A model generated the notes under the pieces. The model did no database searches. It had not been told where the DNA came from and saw only the letters and a list, made by a program, of their open reading frames with translations. From NCBI RefSeq assembly GCF_022701255.1, contig NZ_CP031705.1, positions 5,580,001 through 5,644,000 on the forward strand: a stretch of 64,000 nt of DNA. The letters run 5' to 3'. Made by a program: the position numbers and the translations under genes. Below, in pieces: positions 35,276 to 45,174 of this stretch (positions are counted from its first letter, which is position 1; the number at the start of each line of letters is the position of its first letter). Origin of the DNA: Microcoleus vaginatus HSN003 (GTDB taxonomy: Bacteria > Cyanobacteriota > Cyanobacteriia > Cyanobacteriales > Microcoleaceae).

Positions 35276-36551
35276 CTGGGGGGGTGACGACCCGCCCCAA
35301 ACCCATATTTAGTAAGGATTGAGCCAACTTGTGGTAAAAAAAGATAGGCAGCAGAGTTGTTACACGCTTGCCTATCCAAAAAAATAATGATACCAAGATT
35401 CTACCAGACTCATTTACAAAAACACCTGACGCCATCTCAGTTTTTGGTGATGACAATTTTGCTATCCTTGATGCAATCAGAAAAACAAGTGAGATTAGAG
35501 CGGCTCTCCCGAGTATTTCCCTGTCTAATTACAGCCGAAAGTCGGCGACGTAAATTACAAAGATTTTTAGATTTACAGAACTTAACAATCGAATTAATTT
35601 GGTTCCCATTAATTACTTATTGGTTGACCACTTATTGCCGTGTTGGTACTCGCTTATCAATCGCAATTGATCGCAGTCAATGGGGCTGTATTAATCTGTT
35701 CATGGTTAGCTTAATCTGGGAGCGAAGAGCAATTCCATTGTACTGGTCATTGTTGCCGAAATTGGGCAGCAGCAACTTCGAGGAACAAACTACAAATCTA
35801 CAGCAAGTTTTACCATTGTTTTCAGAATATAAAGTCATCGTTTTAGGAGATCGTGAATTTTGTTCGGTCGATTTAGGAAACTGGCTGAAGGAAAAGGGTG
35901 TGTCTTTTTGCTTAAGAATAAAGAGGAATCATTGTATCGAAATAGAACATTTAGTTTGGCAGCGGTTAGATGAATTAGGAATAGTAGCAGGAACCTCTTT
36001 ATATTTTCAAGGTAAAAGAGTTAGGAAAACACGGGCGTCCCACTGGATTTGATGTTGCTTGTAAGTGGAAAAGAAACTATGGAGCCTGGAAGGTTGATGA
36101 AGCATGGTTTATTCTCACAGATTTAGGTTCATTATCGGCAGCTATCGATGCTTACAAGCAACGGATGGGCATTGAAGAAATGTTTAGAGATTGTAAAACA
36201 GGAGGCTACGATCTGGAAGGAACTAGCTTAAAAGAAAATCGACTTATTAACATAATTCTGCTCATGACACTCGCCTACAGTTCGGCAATATTTGAAGGCA
36301 CATCTCTTCGGAAAAAGCAGGTAGAAAAATATGTATGTCGGCGTCAAGAACCTAAAAAAAGATATCGAAGACGGAGTACATTTGGTGTTGGCTTAGATGG
36401 AGAAAAGTGGGTTAATTATCTCGAACAATATTCTGATGTGGTGGAACAGTTAATAAAGTTAACTCCAAATAAACGTCGCTTTTATCAACAAGGTATGCGG
36501 GCTGCAACCCTGATGGGGTCTATCTCCTAGGCCTCTTTGTCACCCCCCCAG
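35276..36551 (+). mobile_element. IS4-family-like insertion sequence with 10-bp target duplication
   Basis: Perfect 13-bp inverted ends CTGGGGGGGTGAC (35276-35288) and GTCACCCCCCCAG (36539-36551), flanked by direct repeats ATATTTAGGG (35266-35275 and 36552-36561). Length 1276 bases. Intact target duplication implies recent insertion. The duplicated target includes the first three bases of the neighbouring IS5-like element, so this insertion came after that one. Confidence 0.92.
35387..36530 (+). pseudogene. IS4-type transposase, one frameshift
   Basis: ATG 35387 opens MIPRFYQTHLQKHLTPSQF; AIDRSQWG (first Asp), VIVLGDREFCSVDLGNWL (second Asp). The frame then ends at 36052, while the next frame carries ELGKHGRPTGFDVACKWKRNYGAWKVDEAWFIL and, from 36165, GIEEMFRDCKTGGYDLEG (YREK-like motif with the catalytic Glu) to 36530. 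The shift lies near 36010-36022 around GGTAAAAGAG. Otherwise complete, so the break is recent or programmed. Confidence 0.85.
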
Positions 36552-36936
36552 ATATTTAGGGTTTGCTGAATAATCGATCGCAAACTAAGAACAGGAGCGA
36601 TCGATATATTCAAGCAGAGTTAAATATAAGTTTTTTCTGTATCGAGTCCCCCCATCTATAATTGGGGATTATCTTCAACCCAAAAACAGGTGTTCTTTTT
36701 CCAAATAGACATAAAAACACACAAAAAAGCCGACGCCACCAGGTAGCAAGGTTCATTACCAAAAAACTAATTGCAATAACTGTACCAGATGTATTATCAA
36801 GTTTTGCCATCACTCGATTGAGACCGAATCTTCGTTTCCCTTGCCCAAACTTGCCCTCAATTGCATTTCTAATTCTCTCATCTTCCAACGCTTGCTTCTT
36901 TTTTGATTTACTCACATTTGCTGGGGGTCTTCCTAG

Positions 36937-38681
36937 GGCATCGGTACAGTATTAGGAGTTGACAACAAAAGAGATGTATGCAACTAGCCGGCCAATGAGT
37001 TCGACTCTATGCCCGGTTGAATTGGCAAAACCTTAGATATTCGAGCAATGACATGGAGGTTATGGACAACAGCGACTCGACGTAAATCGAAGAGATTTTT
37101 CCGTTGTCCAAGATACCGGGCACGGTCTCCCTGCCAATGACCAATATGGGCTAAAGAGTGTTCAACTGTAGTACGCCTTCTCAAGTCGAGACGACCAGAG
37201 GCAGTAGATTGACGCGCTCGCAACTCTTGCATTAAAGCTTCATCAGGATGAATTGATACACTACGTCCTCTTTTACTGTTTGTGCAGTCGGATCTCAGAG
37301 GACAAATTGCACATTCACTCGGAGGAAAATGAACAACTTTTCCTGGTTCAAATGGGATGCTTACTTGATTGGGACAACTCATTAAATGCGTATCCCAATC
37401 CAGGAAAAAGGAATTTTTATCAAACCGGCCAGAATTTCTGACCGGCCACGCCTTGCAAAATATCTTTAATTGCTTATCCCGCTGTATGACCCAATGACTA
37501 GATAAATAAGCCCGGTCAATATGTAACTCAGTTAGGTGAATATTTTGGAGTCTTAAGTCACGTTCTAGGTCAAGTGTAGCAGCAGATTCGGGAGTATTTG
37601 CCCTCCTTCAATGCCACCGCGCAAACTACACCGCTATCTAAATCTTTAAGGACGTGGCGTTTATACCCATCTATTTTTTTAGACTGGCTTTTCCGTCCAT
37701 GCCGCATATCTGGGTCTTCAATAGAAATTCGACGGTCTTTTGCTACCCCTTTGCTTAGAGTAGGAACTCCTTGAGAGTCTAATGTCACATTTTGGGATTC
37801 AATGACTCGGGCAACATTGAGGGTCTCTTGGGCGAGGTCAAACCCATGACAATGAGACTGACCTTGCATCCATTCTTCTACCGAATCTAAGCTGTTTAGG
37901 ATGATTGAGAGTGCCTTTTGACGCTCGATTGGATTATCCCAGTTCAAATCTAATGCCGTTTTTAAGCTAGAACTATTGAGGATGGGCGCACCGGCTTCAT
38001 CGGCAATTTCTGCTGACTCCCGCCCCTGTCCAGCAGCTATCACACTCACTGCTTTACGCAAAGCATGACCCAATAGATTATATGTATCTTCGACTTTCCC
38101 GGCTCCCCATAAAGGGGAGGAATCTAAGGCAGCTTTGAGTTGAGATGAGCCAAACCCACCTTTTTGTTTGGCAATCTCTACGGTGCGGTCAATTAAACGT
38201 TGGTCCAGTTCTTTTTTAATTAAGCCCTTTCTGAATCTAACCAAAGTGGCTTTGCTGAAAGGGGGACTTTCACACTTGAGACAATCGAGAACTAACTGCC
38301 AACGTTGATCCATCAGCATTTCTTCAATTACTTCATCATCAGAAATCCCCAAATATGCTTGTAGAATAATTGCCAAGGCAAGTTGTGCAGGAGGAACTGG
38401 GCTGTGACCCACTGTGCTGTCTTTAAAAATTGTAGCGAGTTCGTCTTGAAACTCATCATTAAATATGAATGAACGGTTGAGTCGAAGAAACGTGAATAGC
38501 TTGGCTCTTTTGATGCGTTTGATAATCAACTCTTCATGGTCTGATAGTTCAATTGGAGGATGCCATAAGGGAGGACGCATAGGGTTTTTTCTTTCTTCCT
38601 GATGGTGAGAATTTAACAGGCTCCTCACTTCACTTATCATATCTACCCGGTTTTGTCAATGTCTAATACTGTACCGACGCC
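36937..38681 (-). mobile_element. IS1182-like insertion sequence nested in the IS5-like element
   Basis: Ends GGCATCGGTACAGTATTAG (from 36937) and CTAATACTGTACCGACGCC (to 38681) are inverted repeats with 1 mismatch in 19. Flanked by CTAG (36933-36936 and 38682-38685), a 4-bp target duplication. Length 1745 bases. Confidence 0.9.
36984..38640 (-). pseudogene. IS1182-type transposase, one frameshift
   Basis: First part 38640-37570: N-terminal domain (VPPAQLALAIILQAYLGISDDEVIEEM), LKAALDSSPLWGAGK (first Asp), SIEDPDMRHGRKSQSKKIDGYKRHV (second Asp). Near 37600 (GGAGGGCAAATAC) the frame shifts; the other frame gives ANTPESAATLDLERDLRL...LHIDRAYLSSHWV and, from 37382, CPNQVSIPFEPG...CPLRSDCTNSKRGRSVSIHPDE...RRTTVEHSLAHIGHWQG with the catalytic Glu, ending at 36984. 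Confidence 0.87.
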
Positions 38682-39974
38682 CTAGAGGGGGCCCACTGAG
38701 CCTAATTCCTCTTTCTTTGCACCACGCTCGGTTTGATATTGTACGATAAATGCGATCTGCATGAACTGACTCTGGATAATATCCTGTAAATCTATAATAA
38801 GCTTCTACTTGTGCTTTTAAGTCCCCTGATTCGTTAAAGTTATCCCAGCTCATCCGGTCTAAAAATACATATCCTTCAAAACAACTGGCTGACAGTTTGG
38901 CTCCAAACTCTACGCTTTTCCCGGCTTTTCCTCTGACTATAGGACGAATATGGGGTTGACTTAAACTTACTATTCTATCCTCAATACTCTGTTTATCGTT
39001 GTCAAATAACCACTGTTGTTGGCGAGCGACTTCTGTGAGGACTAGCAAAGTTTTATATTGCTTTTTATTTAGACCTTCTATGGTCGCACCTAAATCGATT
39101 AGCTGTTCAATATGAGCTAGGTTTCTTTTGATGTACTGAAGTTGTTTTTTAATTGCCTGTCTTCTTTTGTTTCGGGTGGGTCGTCTTTGTTTGGCTACTG
39201 CTAAGTAATCTTTTCGGGCGAGATTACGGTAGGTTCTTGGTTTTTTATGGGTTTTTTCTTTGATTTGTTTATAGAGAATGTCTAGGATTTTTTCTGTATG
39301 AACTCTGGCTCCGTTTAATAGTCCTAAGTCGGTCGGATAACTAATATCGGCTGGGGCACAGGTTGCATCTACGATCAACTTACCGCGATTGGGTGACTCA
39401 TTTTTGCCGTCCGAAGCCTTTTTTTTTTCTGGTTTGATTGGGGTGAGAGAGCGCATTTTTTCGACCATGCGTTCGTTGACTTTATTGATGAGGTTCGGAC
39501 TGATTCGTTGCCGAAAGTGTACTAATAGAGATGGGTCAAATGCGAGTTCATTACTGTAGCTTGATTGACCGATAAAGTATTGCAGATAGGGGTTTTCGCG
39601 AATCTGTTCTACCGTTTCGCGAGCGCTAATTCCCAGTTTTTCTTTGATGATTAATGCTCCCAATGCCATCCGAAATGATTTGGCTGGTGCGCCCTTTTCT
39701 GTGGGGAAGTTTTGGGCATATTCTGCTTCAAACTCTGACCAGGGAATTAGTTCGGCCATTTTTACCCAACGGTTGTCTGATGACAACCTTCCTCCAAAGG
39801 GCAGTTCAAACTCGGATGGAGGACTTGAGGCAAGCTCAGCTTTTCTGTACACGCTCGCACTGGGTGATGCAAGGCTTTTGTACTATTTTACCTGTTTATC
39901 TTGCACACTTTCCTTGATCGGACGATCGCATAACCAAGCCGTGTAACCTTTCTGCACTTATCCAGCAAGCCCTA

Positions 39975-40001
39975 TTTATACTCGGTCTTTGTAAGTGTCA
40001 T
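39975..40001 (-). pseudogene. DUF433 gene, 5' part (start codon and nine codons)
   Basis: Minus strand ATG at 40001 codes MTLTKTEYK and then runs into the IS5-like element. Joining to 34091 after removal of all elements and one copy of each duplication gives ATG...GAG TAT AAA TAT ATA GAA CTC, that is MTLTKTEYKYIELNEDNVP, in frame. AGGA precedes the ATG, which lies 24 bases after the end of the NACHT C-terminal frame, so both were probably one operon. Confidence 0.7.
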
Positions 40002-40025
40002 GGTTCCTGCTTTGTCGATCGGCTC

Positions 40026-40466
40026 TTAAAGAGGATGTCTATTTTCTAGTATACTTCGCCGAATCCAGGCTACAACAGCAGCGACTAAATCGGGTTGGCT
40101 GGGTGAAAAAGTTGGCAAGGGAATATTTCCTTGTTCGCACACCACACAAATCGCGCGATCGAATTTGCTGAAAGCTTTCAGAAATGAATCGCTAAATCCT
40201 GTGGGTGTGGCTAAGAGTGCGGTGGAATCGTAGCCGATGAAAATGAGGGGAATTTCGCTTTGGCGACGCAGGGAATTCCAATAAATTTTGAGTTTTTGCA
40301 TTGTATCGGGATACCCATTTTGCCACTCTGGACAATTTTGATTTAGCATCTCATCGTAAATTTCTTGGGCGGGGTTATCCGGGTCGATGAATTTGCTGAT
40401 GTCGATACAAATTAGCTTTACTTTGCTGCATAAATCGGGTCGATCGTTAATGGCTTCGGCAAGGAC
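40026..40466 (-). pseudogene. Detached C-terminal domain of the NACHT protein
   Basis: Directly after the TAA at 40467-40469 the same frame stays open for 146 codons: VLAEAINDRPDLCSKVKLICIDISKFIDPDNPAQEIYDEML...PDTMQKLKIYWNSLRRQSEIPLIFIGYDST...AVVAWIRRSILENRHPL. An internal ATG at 40349 allows a 107-codon frame. This alpha/beta domain is a usual C-terminal extension of cyanobacterial NACHT proteins as I recall them; a single C-to-T change (CAA to TAA) would separate it. No ribosome-binding site precedes the internal ATG. Confidence 0.65.
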
Positions 40467-43400
40467 TTAGGGTAAGTTTGCTAAGTTGAGATTTGCTGTT
40501 GCGGAGTTGGTAGGGGTTGCTTGGTGCCAAGCTTGATAGAAGTCGGGGTAGGGCATTTTTTGGGCGTAGTGCCAGAGAATCGTATAGTAGTAGCTGTATT
40601 CCCTAGAACCTTTCTCAAGGGAATTTATTAAATTTTTTAAACTTGTTATAATCCTTTTTATATTTTCTATTGAAATTAAAGTTACGAGTTTTTTAGCAAT
40701 TTCCTGTATTTGCGCTCCATTTAGAGGATAGTAAGAGTTATCTGACAGGATTGATTTTTGAGACTGAGGGCAAAGTAAATCAATAATAACAGATGTCAAT
40801 TTCAAGTGCTTTATTTCAAATTTTAATAATTTACTAAGGGCATCAATATAAATTATATATTTGTTTTTTGTATTGTCAATTTTGGAGGGAACTATATATA
40901 TTGCTACATCAAAAAAAAATGGTGAATCAGAAAATAGTTTCTCAAAACTCTCAATCATTCCCAATTCTGATTCAAGTATATGTAAGCTGTGGGTAGGAAA
41001 ACCGTTACTTTCTTCTGCTGTATTGAACCATTGTATATATTCGATTCTTTCGCTTTCAGAGGTTTCACAAGTATTTAGAATACTAACTAATACTTCTGCA
41101 ATCTCTTGCTTATTTTTGTTTGATCGTCCTAACATAACTTCTTTTTGTTCTGAACTTAAATGCTGACTTAAAAAATCTTCATACCTTTCTTGATGTGCAA
41201 GAAATGCCTCTTCTGCATCAAAATCAAAAGGTGGGGGTTCTAATTGCTTTAATACAGAGATAGCATCTGAATCGCTGGGATTAATTTCTTTTAAACTTTG
41301 AGCAGCAGAATAAGCAATCATTAATGAATCATGTTGCAAAAAATTTTTTAAAACATAAATCACATCAAAATTATCACAAGTAATTTTTCCCAATAGATCG
41401 ATAACTTGAATAATAATTTGTTCATTATGGCAAACTTCTAATAAATTGCTAAGGGTATTAAGAGCAGTTAAGTTACTAGCATCAACCTGAATTAATGAAT
41501 CAGCAAATTGCCAACGCAACTCCTCATCTCTAAGGATAGACAGTCTCTCAGTCAGCGCAGTAATAACAGCATCATTATTACAACCTATTTTACTTAAAAT
41601 TTGAACTGCACACTTAAGGCTTTTGCCTCTCTTACTGCCATTTACAATCGAAATTAATGCAATTATTGCTAAATTTCTGTCAGTCTCCAGTAATGCTTCT
41701 TTGGATGATTCTGCTATAGAATCTTCTATGAAATCATCAAAGTCATAACACGCCAATTCAGCTACTGCCTTCACAATGTTAGCAGCATCACTATGATCTA
41801 TAAACTCTGCTACTCCCACTGCTGCGAGAAGGTATGACCTGCCGCGGTAGAAGTTTTGACAATCATCTTGGAAGTTCTGCAGTGCGTCAATAAACTCCTT
41901 CCTTTGTTCTGGTGAAGCATACTCATCTTTACGCCCCAACCAAAGCAAAATCACCTCTCGCCACTGCCTCTCAAAAATCAGGTAACTGCAAGAAGAAACA
42001 GGGGGAATTTGGTGATTTAAGAAAAAGTGCCAATCCCCAATTGCACAAGCGGCGAAATATTCCTGAAACGTGGGATGGAAGAAAGCGTAAATAGGCTTTT
42101 TCGTGCGGGTATCCCTGTCAACTAAAACCAACCATCCCAATTCATCCGCTAAATCAAACCACTGTTCCTCCATCTGCTCGATCGCAAATTCTTGCTCAAT
42201 CCGAAACCGATTGGCGCTTTCCATTGCCGCTAAAGCCAACTTTGCCAAAGCTTGTTGAATCTGTTTTTTATCCGTTTCCTTTAATACTCGGTGCTTTTTC
42301 TGAAATTCCTCTTGTTTCCACTCAAAAAAATAAGTAGTAAACTGCTCGTAAAGTGCCGCCTTCGTTGACGGCAAATCCCGTTCAGCTACGCACCAAGACT
42401 GACACAACATCGACAACCGCAGGGGATTGCGTACCAGTTCCCGAATTCGCTCTTTTCCCGATGCTTTTAACTGTTGCTGTAACTGTTTTCCCTGTTTCTG
42501 CCAAAAACTTTCATTACCAGAATTGCGCCGTTTCTCATCCTGACTTGCTTGCTCAAACCACTGATGAATAAACTTATCCACATCATCGGGTTCAAATTCC
42601 AAGGTTTTATAAGTCTCAAAATTCGTCAGGGTATTGCTAATCGTCGCATCCCAAACATTCAAACGGCAAGTTAGCACCACCCGCGCCTTACCCAGCCAGT
42701 CTGTCAGTTGTTCCCGAATTTTCGCCAACGCCTGCACGGGGGATTCCGCCGCCATTTCATCCACGGCATCAAGCAGCAACCACACTTTACCTTGACAGAA
42801 CAGTTGTTTGAGAGCTTTTCTGATTTCTGGCGTTACATTTTCCGCATCAGCATCGATAAAATATAGCGCTTTTTTCAGCCAATTATCCAGTAAATAATCT
42901 TCAATGGTGCTTTCCCGTAAATCTGCCAGTCGAATACAAATCGGAAAATCCGGGGAATTTTTCGGCAACCGTTCCGCCAATTCTCCTAACAGCGTAGTTT
43001 TTCCCGCACCGGGCTCGCCAATAATCGCGATATGCTTGCCTTTTTCGGTGCGATTTTCGGCAATCACTTTCTGGAAAAAAGCATCATCTTTATAAGTTTG
43101 GACGATTTGCAGTTCTGGTTCTTTCTGGCGTGACTCTTCGCCTGTGGGGTTTGGTATGGGGTTTGGTGTTTTGGGACGTTCCATTAATCCCAAGGGAACG
43201 TAAATATTTAATTCATATTGTTGTGCTGTTGCTTGGCGGCGGAGTTGTTGAGTGGCTACAACTTTGTCGCAGATCTCGCGCCAGTCGATTTCTGTTGGTG
43301 TGAGTTTCGATGTAGGTGGGTTTAACTCGTTTGCATCGACTATATCTGTTACTTCCAAACCTAAAGCTTTGCAAATCGAAATTGCAGACTCTCTATCTAC

Positions 43401-43574
43401 GGCTTCTCCCCGGAAAAACCGCTTAACGGTTGTTTCGTTCACTTCCGCTGCTGTGGCGATGTCCAAATAAGTCCAAACTTTGTCGTTATGGTTGCGTTTA
43501 GCAGCTTTGGCCGTTGTGAGTTTTTTTCGTCCTTCTTCCGTTGCGCGAATACCACGTTTGCGGGTTTCCTTCAT
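40467..43574 (-). CDS. NACHT-domain STAND NTPase, probably antiphage, C-terminally truncated
   Basis: 1035 residues. Order: N-terminal HTH of Xre type (about 30-80; YLDIATAAEVNETTVKRFFRG), linker, NACHT NTPase with Walker A GEPGAGKT (186-193) and Walker B WLLLDAVDEM (265-274), winged-helix/NACHT-associated region (to about 530; YAFFHPTFQEYFAACAI), then HEAT-like helical repeats (about 560-1000) as ligand sensor. Bacterial NACHT proteins are established antiphage sensors. It ends at LNLANLP with TAA, and the frame continues beyond into a further domain, so the native protein was about 1180 residues. No separate effector domain is evident; the HTH may be the signalling part. Confidence 0.85.
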   Translation of the reverse strand: MKETRKRGIRATEEGRKKLTTAKAAKRNHNDKVWTYLDIATAAEVNETTVKRFFRGEAVDRESAISICKALGLEVTDIVDANELNPPTSKLTPTEIDWREICDKVVATQQLRRQATAQQYELNIYVPLGLMERPKTPNPIPNPTGEESRQKEPELQIVQTYKDDAFFQKVIAENRTEKGKHIAIIGEPGAGKTTLLGELAERLPKNSPDFPICIRLADLRESTIEDYLLDNWLKKALYFIDADAENVTPEIRKALKQLFCQGKVWLLLDAVDEMAAESPVQALAKIREQLTDWLGKARVVLTCRLNVWDATISNTLTNFETYKTLEFEPDDVDKFIHQWFEQASQDEKRRNSGNESFWQKQGKQLQQQLKASGKERIRELVRNPLRLSMLCQSWCVAERDLPSTKAALYEQFTTYFFEWKQEEFQKKHRVLKETDKKQIQQALAKLALAAMESANRFRIEQEFAIEQMEEQWFDLADELGWLVLVDRDTRTKKPIYAFFHPTFQEYFAACAIGDWHFFLNHQIPPVSSCSYLIFERQWREVILLWLGRKDEYASPEQRKEFIDALQNFQDDCQNFYRGRSYLLAAVGVAEFIDHSDAANIVKAVAELACYDFDDFIEDSIAESSKEALLETDRNLAIIALISIVNGSKRGKSLKCAVQILSKIGCNNDAVITALTERLSILRDEELRWQFADSLIQVDASNLTALNTLSNLLEVCHNEQIIIQVIDLLGKITCDNFDVIYVLKNFLQHDSLMIAYSAAQSLKEINPSDSDAISVLKQLEPPPFDFDAEEAFLAHQERYEDFLSQHLSSEQKEVMLGRSNKNKQEIAEVLVSILNTCETSESERIEYIQWFNTAEESNGFPTHSLHILESELGMIESFEKLFSDSPFFFDVAIYIVPSKIDNTKNKYIIYIDALSKLLKFEIKHLKLTSVIIDLLCPQSQKSILSDNSYYPLNGAQIQEIAKKLVTLISIENIKRIITSLKNLINSLEKGSREYSYYYTILWHYAQKMPYPDFYQAWHQATPTNSATANLNLANLP

Positions 43575-43649
43575 CGGTAGTAGCTCAATACCATTGTAGA
43601 TATCAATACATTAACCGATCGCACCGATCGCCCGCCAGTCCGAAAGCCC

Positions 43650-43699
43650 GCCAGGGGTTTAAACCCCTGGCTAATAGCGAAAGTCCACTTAAGTGGACT
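43650..43699. repeat. Two adjacent palindromes upstream of the NACHT gene
   Basis: CCAGGGGTTTAAACCCCTGG (43651-43670) and AGTCCACTTAAGTGGACT (43682-43699) are perfect palindromes in the 235-base gap between divergent genes. The first recurs in related form at 31168-31187, so they look like dispersed repeats rather than an operator. Confidence 0.7.
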
Positions 43700-43809
43700 A
43701 AAAATATTTCGGACTTGCTGGCGAACGTAGCAAGATATCAGAACAGGGAACTTAATATCTGAACTGAACTGCCTTAATTTCAACCTCTACACTTCAGTAT
43801 CACTGAATC

Positions 43810-44106
43810 ATGACCTTCAGAGATACACAAAATATGTTTAACCGGATTACAAAAAACGAAAAAAATCAAGACAATCGTCAAAAGTTTGTGGGGCGAGTTA
43901 TAGAGATCGCATTTGTCACACAAGCCATCATTATCGGCATCAACGGAAATCTCGATGTGCTTTCAGGTAAACCCGTCCTCGATGTTATCCCGTCGATGAT
44001 TACTCAAGCTATAGAGTTAATCGTCAAAACCCATCGCACCCAAAAGAGTGCTGAGGAGATCGATCGCATTAAAAAAGATCGCATCGCCCAAAATCCCGAC
44101 GATTGA
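43810..44106 (+). CDS. Small hypothetical protein
   Basis: 98 residues, ATG. N-terminus polar, middle moderately hydrophobic (FVGRVIEIAFVTQAIIIGINGNLDVLSG, about 27-54), C-terminus charged helical (KTHRTQKSAEEIDRIKKDRIAQ). No family recognised. The central stretch may be a single membrane helix, giving a faint resemblance to small phage-type membrane proteins; nothing around it supports that. Confidence 0.45.
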   Translation: MTFRDTQNMFNRITKNEKNQDNRQKFVGRVIEIAFVTQAIIIGINGNLDVLSGKPVLDVIPSMITQAIELIVKTHRTQKSAEEIDRIKKDRIAQNPDD

Positions 44107-44216
44107 TATCGCTTCGAGGGTGCAAGATCGATCGCACAAACAGCATCAAAAGGGGGAAATTGAGCTTAACTCAACCTCCCCCTCTTGACAAACGCTTTGT
44201 TTTTTCAGGCTGTTCT

Positions 44217-44588
44217 CTAACAGGCCATCTGCTGCCACTCAAGTTCTAGCAAGCGCAGCAGTCTTTCATCGCCCTTGGCCTTGGCTGCTTGCTGTCTACG
44301 ATCGAGAATATTGCAAATATTCGCCCGGTGCACTTGCGCCACTTCCACACCTGTTGGATAAGATTCAACCGTCGCGGAGGCGCGAGCTGCTGCGACATCC
44401 CGATCGCCAGCTTGAGAATCTCGCTTTTTGGTATTGTTGGTGCCGCCGTATTTTTTGGGGTTGGGAATGTGTCTCGGATACCGATAGTTCCAGTTTTGGC
44501 CCCGGTATTTGCCCGCGACTTCGCCTTCGATCATATCGACTGTCGGAATGTCGTACTCGTAGTTTGCGCCACGATAAGTGAGTTTCAT
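44217..44588 (-). CDS. DUF4278 domain protein
   Basis: 123 residues. It begins MKLTYRGANYEYDIPTVDMIEGEVAGKYRG, the short N-terminal DUF4278 motif found almost only in cyanobacteria, followed by WNYRYPRHIPNPKKYGG and an Ala/Arg/Gln-rich helical tail (RANICNILDRRQQAAKAKGDERLLRLLELEWQQ). Function unknown; members are often stress-induced or near stress genes. ATG start; no Shine-Dalgarno stands out. Confidence 0.8.
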   Translation of the reverse strand: MKLTYRGANYEYDIPTVDMIEGEVAGKYRGQNWNYRYPRHIPNPKKYGGTNNTKKRDSQAGDRDVAAARASATVESYPTGVEVAQVHRANICNILDRRQQAAKAKGDERLLRLLELEWQQMAC

Positions 44589-44750
44589 ATTTTTTGATCC
44601 TTATATGTATGGAGATAAAAAGGGCAGTCAGGTCAGCTTGGGTTTTCTTCGCTAAAACTTTTTTAGTTTCTGTATTCAATTATACTGTTTTTTAAGATGA
44701 ATCCGTTTGATTTACAAAAATTAATATTTTGAGGGGGAGACGGCAAGAAA

Positions 44751-44770
44751 AAACCCGCCGCAGCGGGTTT
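44751..44770 (-). terminator. Intrinsic terminator of the BON gene
   Basis: On the minus strand AAACCCGC, 4-base loop, GCGGGTTT followed by TTTTCTTG. Perfect 8-bp stem with a T tail, 60 bases after the BON gene stop. Confidence 0.85.
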
Positions 44771-44829
44771 AAGGGAGTTTTTGACTAATTCGAGCAGCAC
44801 CGGAGCGAAACTGCTTCGGTTCCGAAGAA

Positions 44830-45174
44830 CTATCCGACTGTCACCTGATCGGTTTGCACGCCTGCGGCACCTTCTTCAGCAGAGGCGATCGCCACCAACT
44901 TGTCGAGAATTTCCTGACTGGGAACTTGACCTTTGAGAACAACCGTGCCGCTGAGCTGAGCCACATAAACAGTCTCGATATCAGCAACTTGTGGATCGCT
45001 GTCAAAAGCTAAAGCCACCCGCTTCGCCAGGCCGCTTTCGTCAAAATTTCCGTCTGGGCCGACTTTAGCAGGAGCGATGGATTGCGCTTGTGCTGCTTGC
45101 TGTACTACTTGTGCCATCGGTTCAGCCTGGGGTGCAGGCTTTTCGAGTCCGAACAGTCTTTTAAACCAACCCAT
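44830..45174 (-). CDS. BON domain protein
   Basis: 114 residues. N-terminus MGWFKRLFGLEKPAPQ is an amphipathic helix, then a Gln/Ala-rich linker, then one BON domain (about 46-112): LAKRVALAFDSDPQVADIETVYVAQLSGTVVLKGQVPSQEILDKLVAIASAEEGAAGVQTDQVTVG. BON domains bind phospholipid or stabilise membranes under osmotic stress. No signal peptide, so probably cytosolic or membrane-peripheral. Followed by a strong terminator. Confidence 0.85.
   Translation of the reverse strand: MGWFKRLFGLEKPAPQAEPMAQVVQQAAQAQSIAPAKVGPDGNFDESGLAKRVALAFDSDPQVADIETVYVAQLSGTVVLKGQVPSQEILDKLVAIASAEEGAAGVQTDQVTVG

Larger units (their letters stand above)
36610..39852 (-). pseudogene. IS5-type transposase split by a nested IS
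   Basis: N-terminal part 39852 to about 38686: InsH-type N-terminal domain (RMALGALIIKEKLGISARETVEQIRENPYLQYFIG), KLIVDATCAPADI (first Asp), FVDRMSWDNF-like FLDRMSWDNFNESGDL and ESVHADRIYRT. It breaks at RLSGPPLGR. The remaining part 36932-36610 resumes as LGRPPANVSKSKKKQALEDERIRNAIEGKFGQGKRRFGLNR with the catalytic Glu. Joining at the CTAG duplication restores the frame, so only the nested insertion disables it. Confidence 0.88.
36559..39972 (-). mobile_element. IS5-family insertion sequence, itself interrupted
   Basis: Inverted ends GGGTTTGCTGAATAA (36559-36573) and TTATCCAGCAAGCCC (39958-39972) differ at 2 of 15 positions; direct repeats TATTTA flank it (36553-36558, 39973-39978). Without the 1745-base element nested inside, it is about 1.67 kb. 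It sits in codon 10 of the DUF433 gene. Confidence 0.82.
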
